NCBI GenBank assembly: GCA_002362595.1
Contig: DEUO01000130.1
Span: forward strand, 657 to 11,450
Length of the DNA stretch: 10,794 bases
Direction of reading: 5' to 3'
Source: Caryophanales bacterium UBA3260
GTDB lineage: Bacteria; Bacillota_I; Bacilli_A; RF39; UBA660
Shown here: positions 7,136-10,794 of the stretch, in pieces
Layout: each line of letters begins with the position of its first letter
Numbering within the stretch: position 1 is the stretch's first letter
Notes under the pieces: generated by a model
Seen by the model: the letters and a program-made list of their open reading frames with translations, nothing else
The model's database searches: none
What the model was told of the DNA's origin: nothing
Position numbers and translations under genes: made by a program

Positions 7136-8146
7136 AAATACAAAAAGTTTACTAAATACATAATTAAGTACCATAATAAGAACTTGAATTATTAAAGTTT
7201 GTATAATAACCAATATACCTTTATTAAATGCTAATAAAGTCAAGAAGAACCATGTTAAACCCTTTTCCATTATAAAAGTAACAACTCTAGCTCCAACAAA
7301 CGAACCCATTTCTTTTAAAATATTCTTTTCTTTACTTTTAAAAACATAAATTCTATTAGTAATATAAGCAAATAATACAGCTATAACCCATGATACATCA
7401 ACAGGTAACTGTTGATTAAAATAATTATCTATACTTGCATCACATATTGTAAACCACATTATCCATTTAACTACTAAACTAATAACAGTTGTTAATCCCC
7501 CTACAATAATATAGTTCCATACTTCTTCATTCTTATGATATATACCCCAACCCCATCTCCAAAATCTTACTATTATATTAGGTTTATATTCATAATAATT
7601 ATATATTTTATTTTTCTTAATTAAATATCCTTCCTTAGCTTCTTCTATTAAAGGTAAATCATTAATAGAATCTGTATACATCTTATCTATCATACCTTTA
7701 GGATATTTCTTATAAAATAATATTACCTTCTCTTTTCCATGACAATTATTATCTTTTACTTCCCCTGTTTTAACATCTATCTGTGTTGCTATTAAATCCT
7801 TTACTTTATATTCTAAAGCTATTGGTTTTAACCAAAATTCTCCCGAAGCAGAAATAATAATATCATTCTTATGACTATCTTTATTTATCCAAAAATCTTT
7901 TAATTTATAATGATTTTTCTTCCAAAATTCACTAACAAATTCATCTATATCTGATACATACTTAACAAAAGAAAATACTTTACTCTTATATTCTTCTTTA
8001 CTAATTAATCTAAATAAATACTTAATAGTATTCCATAATACCATAGGTATTATCTTAGGATATTTAGAAAAAGCAAATAAAATAATATCTATACCAGAAT
8101 CTCCATCATATATTGTTCCATCAAAATCATATAAATCATACTTCAT
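7121..8146 (-). CDS. HAD phosphatase fused to a GtrA-like membrane domain
   Basis: This 341-residue protein joins two domains. Residues 1-190 form a HAD-IB phosphatase: motif I is DFDGT (Asp7, Asp9), motif II is in ISASGEF (Ser99 or Ser101), motif III is Lys138 or Lys140, and motif IV is DSINDLPL (Asp159, Asp163). All key residues are present. Residues 210-341 match the GtrA family, with four membrane helices near 211-232, 251-267, 281-302 and 311-335, and the typical NRIYVF (264-269) and FSKLFVF (331-337) after helices 2 and 4. GtrA proteins are linked to handling polyprenyl-phosphate sugars for surface glycosylation. A fused phosphatase suggests removal of phosphate from a lipid-linked or activated sugar at the membrane; phosphatidylglycerophosphate-like substrates are an alternative. 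The start is ATG with CGGAGGA 6 nt upstream. It is a separate unit with its own promoter and terminator. Confidence 0.88.
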   Translation of the reverse strand: MKYDLYDFDGTIYDGDSGIDIILFAFSKYPKIIPMVLWNTIKYLFRLISKEEYKSKVFSFVKYVSDIDEFVSEFWKKNHYKLKDFWINKDSHKNDIIISASGEFWLKPIALEYKVKDLIATQIDVKTGEVKDNNCHGKEKVILFYKKYPKGMIDKMYTDSINDLPLIEEAKEGYLIKKNKIYNYYEYKPNIIVRFWRWGWGIYHKNEEVWNYIIVGGLTTVISLVVKWIMWFTICDASIDNYFNQQLPVDVSWVIAVLFAYITNRIYVFKSKEKNILKEMGSFVGARVVTFIMEKGLTWFFLTLLAFNKGILVIIQTLIIQVLIMVLNYVFSKLFVFKKGK

Positions 8147-8169
8147 AAAAAATCCTCCGTATAAATCTA

Positions 8170-8180
8170 ATTATATCATA
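8170..8180 (-). promoter_or_regulatory. Extended -10 promoter for the HAD-GtrA gene
   Basis: The minus strand reads TATGATATAAT (complement of 8170-8180), followed by TA. It is the same 13-base string as at 7091-7103, with TATAAT at 8170-8175 and a TG extension. No -35 hexamer is visible; the T-rich tail of the preceding terminator lies there. The predicted leader is about 17 nt and includes CGGAGGA at 8153-8159. Confidence 0.58.
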
Positions 8181-8187
8181 CTTTAAC

Positions 8188-8214
8188 AAAAGAAAAAGAT
8201 ACTTTAAGTATCTT
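8188..8214 (-). terminator. Terminator closing the polysaccharide operon
   Basis: On the minus strand AAGATAC (complement of 8208-8214) pairs with GTATCTT (complement of 8196-8202) around a 5-nt loop. The T-rich tail TTTTTCTTTT (complement of 8188-8197) follows. The first arm overlaps the stop codon of the PssE-like gene (8213-8215). Confidence 0.7.
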
Positions 8215-8689
8215 ATTCATCAATTAACTTTTCTACTAATTCGATCATTTTATTAGTATTACTAACATACTTATTTGGTTTGAAATCTTTTACTTTCTTT
8301 AAAGCAGTAGCTAGTTCATCAACATCTTTTATTCCTATAATATTACCAGCTTCATTAAATTTGTCTATAATCTGTGTTTGATGATCATTAATATGTTCTC
8401 CATATTTAGCTAATCTTGGAACTGCAATTACTTTTTTATTATTTTTTAAACCAGTAATAATACTTCCTACTCCTCCATGAGTAATTAATAAATCACATTT
8501 CTTCATTAATTTATCAAATTCTTCAATAGGAATTAAATCAAATATTTCCATTTTATCTGTATTATACTTAGTACAACCAGCTTGAACAACTACTTTATCT
8601 TTTATATTTCCATTATCTATTTCTTTTTCAATTTCCTCTAACAATCTTCTAAAAGGCTTATCTTGTGTTCCTAAAGTAACAAGTATCAT
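8213..8689 (-). CDS. pssE: PssE/Alg13-like glycosyltransferase catalytic subunit
   Basis: This 158-residue protein corresponds to the C-terminal, nucleotide-sugar-binding half of a GT28/MurG-type enzyme, the usual size for PssE, EpsF, Cps14G and Alg13. MILVTLGTQ at the start is typical. ITHGGVGSI (69-77) is the conserved glycine loop, and KYGEHINDHQ (95-104) is the donor-binding signature. There is no membrane segment. The family works only with a membrane-bound PssD/Alg14 partner, which is encoded two genes upstream (10148-10627). The pair adds a sugar to a lipid-linked repeat unit on the cytoplasmic side; the sugar cannot be read from sequence, although galactose or glucuronate are known in relatives. 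The start is ATG, 4 nt after the LCP stop, with GAGGAG inside the end of the LCP gene. Translation is therefore probably coupled. Confidence 0.9.
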   Translation of the reverse strand: MILVTLGTQDKPFRRLLEEIEKEIDNGNIKDKVVVQAGCTKYNTDKMEIFDLIPIEEFDKLMKKCDLLITHGGVGSIITGLKNNKKVIAVPRLAKYGEHINDHQTQIIDKFNEAGNIIGIKDVDELATALKKVKDFKPNKYVSNTNKMIELVEKLIDE

Positions 8690-8693
8690 ATAA

Positions 8694-10133
8694 TTAACTC
8701 CTCATTACTTCAGATATCTTAGCTTTAGCTGTATCAATAGTAGATTGATTAGGAATCATAACATAAGTAAGTTGATTTGGCCAACTAGCAGTATAATTAC
8801 TTCCATTTGAACCATTAACACTTATACTTTCAACCTTCCATTTAGCCATCTTATCTACTTGTTCTTTAATTAATTGTTGAACATCATTCATTTCAAAATT
8901 AGTAGTAAAATATGGTTGCATAGAATTTAATATTTGATCATACTTCATTAAATAATTTGGACTCTGTGATACTTTACTAATAATAGCTTGTATTACATCA
9001 TTTTGATTTTGTCCTCTATGACGATCTCCAGTAGCATATGCATATCTTTCTCTTGAATAAGCTAATGCTTTAGCTCCATCCATATGATTCATACCTTTAT
9101 TTACATGCCATGTTTTAATATGAGATGATTGAAAATCAGTATCACTATATACATCAATTCCATCTATAGAATCTACTATCGTAGTTAAAGCTTTAAAATT
9201 AACTTTAACATAAGTATCTATATTTATATCAAATATATTAGCAACAGTCTTAATAGATGATTCAATTCCATATAAACCAGCATGAGTTAACTTATCTTTC
9301 ATTTGAGGTCTATTATATACATATACATAATAATCTCTAGGTATATGTACTAATAACACTCTATGAGAATCAGGATTAACAGCAACAACTATATTAACAT
9401 CACTTAATCCATAAGGAGCAACAGCACTAGTATCACGAGTATCAAGTCCACTAATATATACTAAGAAAGAGTTACCAACGTCAATATTAGAAGTAATCTC
9501 TGATGATTTACCAACTACATCAACTTCATCTATCTTTTCAAGTAGTTCCTTTAAATCAACATTCTCCTCAGTAACATATTCATATATTGTTGAACTAACT
9601 ACAATAGCATCTATCTCATTTAATTCTAAGCCATATAATAAATCGCCCATACTAGCATACTCTTTATATTCTAGCTTAGCTTTTTTATCTAACTCTTCCT
9701 TTAATAAATCAGCTTCTTGATTTAATATACCTACTACCTTACCATCTAACTCAGAAATATCGGTATAAACACCTTTTCTAGTAAGAACATAATATGTTGT
9801 TCTCTCTTCATTTTGTGAAACAAAATTCTCAAGTATCTTCATAGTCTTATTAATATAACTAGTACCTACACTAAAAGCTCCACTAAATATTATTAATAAA
9901 ATAAAACCAATAACATTTAACCATTTCTTCTTAGCTTTAATAAATAAACCTACTACTAAGTTAATAACAAGTAAAACTACTACTAATAAAGCAATATACT
10001 TATTAGGAAGCATACCTGTTTTTAAAACTGAATAATATAAAATACTAGAAATAACAACTAGTACTAAGAATAGAATTATTCTTATAATACCATATATACT
10101 TATCTTGTTTTCTTTACTTTCTTCCTTTGCCAT
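8694..10133 (-). CDS. LytR-CpsA-Psr (LCP) family glycopolymer ligase with substrate-binding-like insert
   Basis: This 479-residue protein should transfer lipid-linked polymer to peptidoglycan on the outer face of the membrane. Three helices (about 11-34, 45-66, 71-93) resemble CpsA-type LCP proteins. Residues about 112-190 form an accessory domain (DISELDGKVVGIL, then Tyr/Ala and LNEIDAIVV) resembling a lobe of a family-3 solute-binding protein. The LCP domain runs from about 222: SGLDTRD (228-234), LSD (243-245), HIPRD with Arg266/Asp267, THAGLYG (283-289), and SRERY to RHRGQNQ (360-377) with Arg361, Arg363, Asp370, Arg371 and Arg373. These cover the expected pyrophosphate- and lipid-binding residues. 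A longer TTG start at 10160 exists, but ATG 10133 has AAAGAGG 6 nt upstream. The gene sits between the two glycosyltransferase subunits, supporting a role in capsule or wall-polymer attachment. A tail of about 100 residues follows the last motif. Confidence 0.93.
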   Translation of the reverse strand: MAKEESKENKISIYGIIRIILFLVLVVISSILYYSVLKTGMLPNKYIALLVVVLLVINLVVGLFIKAKKKWLNVIGFILLIIFSGAFSVGTSYINKTMKILENFVSQNEERTTYYVLTRKGVYTDISELDGKVVGILNQEADLLKEELDKKAKLEYKEYASMGDLLYGLELNEIDAIVVSSTIYEYVTEENVDLKELLEKIDEVDVVGKSSEITSNIDVGNSFLVYISGLDTRDTSAVAPYGLSDVNIVVAVNPDSHRVLLVHIPRDYYVYVYNRPQMKDKLTHAGLYGIESSIKTVANIFDINIDTYVKVNFKALTTIVDSIDGIDVYSDTDFQSSHIKTWHVNKGMNHMDGAKALAYSRERYAYATGDRHRGQNQNDVIQAIISKVSQSPNYLMKYDQILNSMQPYFTTNFEMNDVQQLIKEQVDKMAKWKVESISVNGSNGSNYTASWPNQLTYVMIPNQSTIDTAKAKISEVMRS

Positions 10134-10139
10134 AAAATA

Positions 10140-10146
10140 CCTCTTT
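10140..10146 (-). promoter_or_regulatory. Ribosome binding site deciding the LCP start
   Basis: The minus strand reads AAAGAGG followed by 6 nt and ATG (10131-10133). The competing in-frame TTG at 10158-10160 would lie inside the PssD-like gene and has no good purine box at the right distance. The shorter start leaves a 14-nt gap after the PssD-like gene and loses only 9 residues. Confidence 0.7.
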
Positions 10147-10147
10147 C

Positions 10148-10627
10148 CTAATATATCCAACCACCATATATAGCATTAGGGTAATATTCTAACATACTCT
10201 CCCATTGTACTATAAAATAGTCAGCAAATTTATATATCAATCTTCCAGCTTTAGTTGGACTAGAATTATTCGCAAAAGTTTCGATAAAAATAACTTTCTT
10301 ACCAAACAATTTTGCTAAACAACACATAGGTCCAACATTATGTGATCCTGTTGTTACTACTACATCTGGTTTTAATTTTATCATATAATAAAGAGAAATC
10401 CAACAATTAGCAAATAACTTAAATAAATACGTAAATTTTGCTTTAAATGTTGTATAAGTACCAGAAATAATATAATGTACCCTTCCTGGATACTTGTCTT
10501 TAAGACTCATATTACTCTTTGTCTTTTCTGTAACTATCGTAAAATCATACTTCTTAAAACAAGGGGCTAATTGTAACAACTCATTTAAATGTCCACCTGT
10601 ACTAGCTATAAACATAACCTTCTTCAT
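10148..10627 (-). CDS. pssD: PssD/Alg14-like glycosyltransferase membrane subunit
   Basis: This 159-residue protein is full length for the PssD, EpsE, Cps14F and Alg14 family. It recruits the PssE/Alg13 subunit to the membrane and supplies the acceptor side of the enzyme. MFIASTGGHLNELLQL carries the family's GGH near the start (11-13). A hydrophobic, membrane-associated stretch lies at about 64-84. TTGSHNVGP (92-100) and Glu116 in FIETFA are conserved family features, and the ending FIVQWESM followed by YPNAIYGG is typical. The start is ATG with AAGGTGA about 5 nt upstream. The preceding partial gene stops 10 nt upstream and the LCP gene starts 14 nt downstream, so all belong to one operon. 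Its catalytic partner is encoded after the LCP gene rather than directly next to it, which is unusual. Confidence 0.9.
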   Translation of the reverse strand: MKKVMFIASTGGHLNELLQLAPCFKKYDFTIVTEKTKSNMSLKDKYPGRVHYIISGTYTTFKAKFTYLFKLFANCWISLYYMIKLKPDVVVTTGSHNVGPMCCLAKLFGKKVIFIETFANNSSPTKAGRLIYKFADYFIVQWESMLEYYPNAIYGGWIY

Positions 10628-10637
10628 TTACTTCACC

Positions 10638-10794
10638 TTAGTTCATTTTATTTTTCTCTACTAAAAATACTATATTAGCAATAAACTTATTAAAATATTT
10701 TAAATAAATACCTTTCTTACTATACTTTAAATATTTATTTTTCTTATAATCAGGAAATTTGTCTTTAACTGCTTTTAAAACAGTATCTACTCTA
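10638..10794 (-). CDS. C-terminal end of a gene cut by the window edge, possibly a glycosyltransferase
   Basis: The last 51 residues of a minus-strand protein can be read from the right edge to TAA at 10638-10640. The visible piece is basic and rich in Lys, Tyr and Phe: KDKFPDYKKNKYL, then KGIYLKYFNKFIANIVFLV, then a polar end. Family 2 glycosyltransferases of polysaccharide operons often end this way, with an FP-x-KKN stretch followed by a hydrophobic or amphipathic helix, and the position directly before the PssD-like gene (10-nt gap) agrees. No catalytic part is inside the window, so the product call is weak while the coding call is fairly good. Confidence 0.55.
   Translation of the reverse strand, partial: RVDTVLKAVKDKFPDYKKNKYLKYSKKGIYLKYFNKFIANIVFLVEKNKMN

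Noticed and set aside
2483..8146. Alternative genetic code with TGA as tryptophan, as in mycoplasmas
   Set aside because: The tryptophan codons I read are TGG, and every gene closes on TAA or TAG without needing read-through. The standard code explains everything.
10134..10160. Longer LCP start at TTG 10160
   Set aside because: It overlaps the PssD-like gene by 13 nt and lacks a binding site, while ATG at 10133 has AAAGAGG at the right distance.

Overview
The window is strongly AT-rich bacterial DNA. All readable genes end in TAA or TAG, and tryptophan is encoded by TGG, so the standard bacterial code fits. Pyruvate:ferredoxin oxidoreductase, purine-rich Shine-Dalgarno sites, very short intergenic gaps and a capsule-type LCP/glycosyltransferase cluster point to an anaerobic, fermentative, low-GC Firmicute. 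Something near the Erysipelotrichia or uncultured gut Bacilli (RF39-like) lineages is plausible, but this placement is inference from gene content and style, not from a marker gene.

Layout, left to right. Positions 1-303 hold no protein gene. They carry a compact candidate small RNA of about 100 nt with its own promoter, three possible hairpins and an intrinsic terminator. One large plus-strand gene (313-2427) follows. It encodes a Lys/Glu-rich, probably coiled-coil protein with hydrophobic segments at its N-terminus and near its C-terminus; I recognise no family. It converges on a long minus-strand block filling the rest of the window.

The minus-strand block, in transcription order from the right edge, starts with the C-terminal end of an unidentified protein, possibly a glycosyltransferase. 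Next come a PssD/Alg14-like subunit, a LytR-CpsA-Psr (LCP) ligase with an extra substrate-binding-like domain, and a PssE/Alg13-like subunit. These four are separated by only 4-14 nt and look like the end of a surface-polysaccharide operon, closed by a terminator at about 8188-8214. A second unit encodes a HAD phosphatase fused to a GtrA-type membrane domain. A third unit holds a membrane-anchored glucosaminidase-like protein and, 16 nt later, pyruvate:ferredoxin oxidoreductase (nifJ).

How the genes work together: the Alg14/Alg13-like pair would add a sugar to a lipid-linked repeat unit on the inner face of the membrane. The GtrA fusion may move or process lipid-linked sugar. The LCP protein would attach finished polymer to peptidoglycan, and the glucosaminidase-like protein would remodel the wall. 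nifJ supplies acetyl-CoA and reduced ferredoxin and is the metabolic outlier. Two recurring regulatory features stand out: TG-extended -10 boxes (TATGATATAATTA twice, plus a variant) lying almost on top of the Shine-Dalgarno site, and terminator hairpins that contain or touch the stop codon. The best candidate for something undescribed is the small RNA at 174-275. The most notable protein-level features are the interleaved pssD-LCP-pssE order and the HAD-GtrA fusion.
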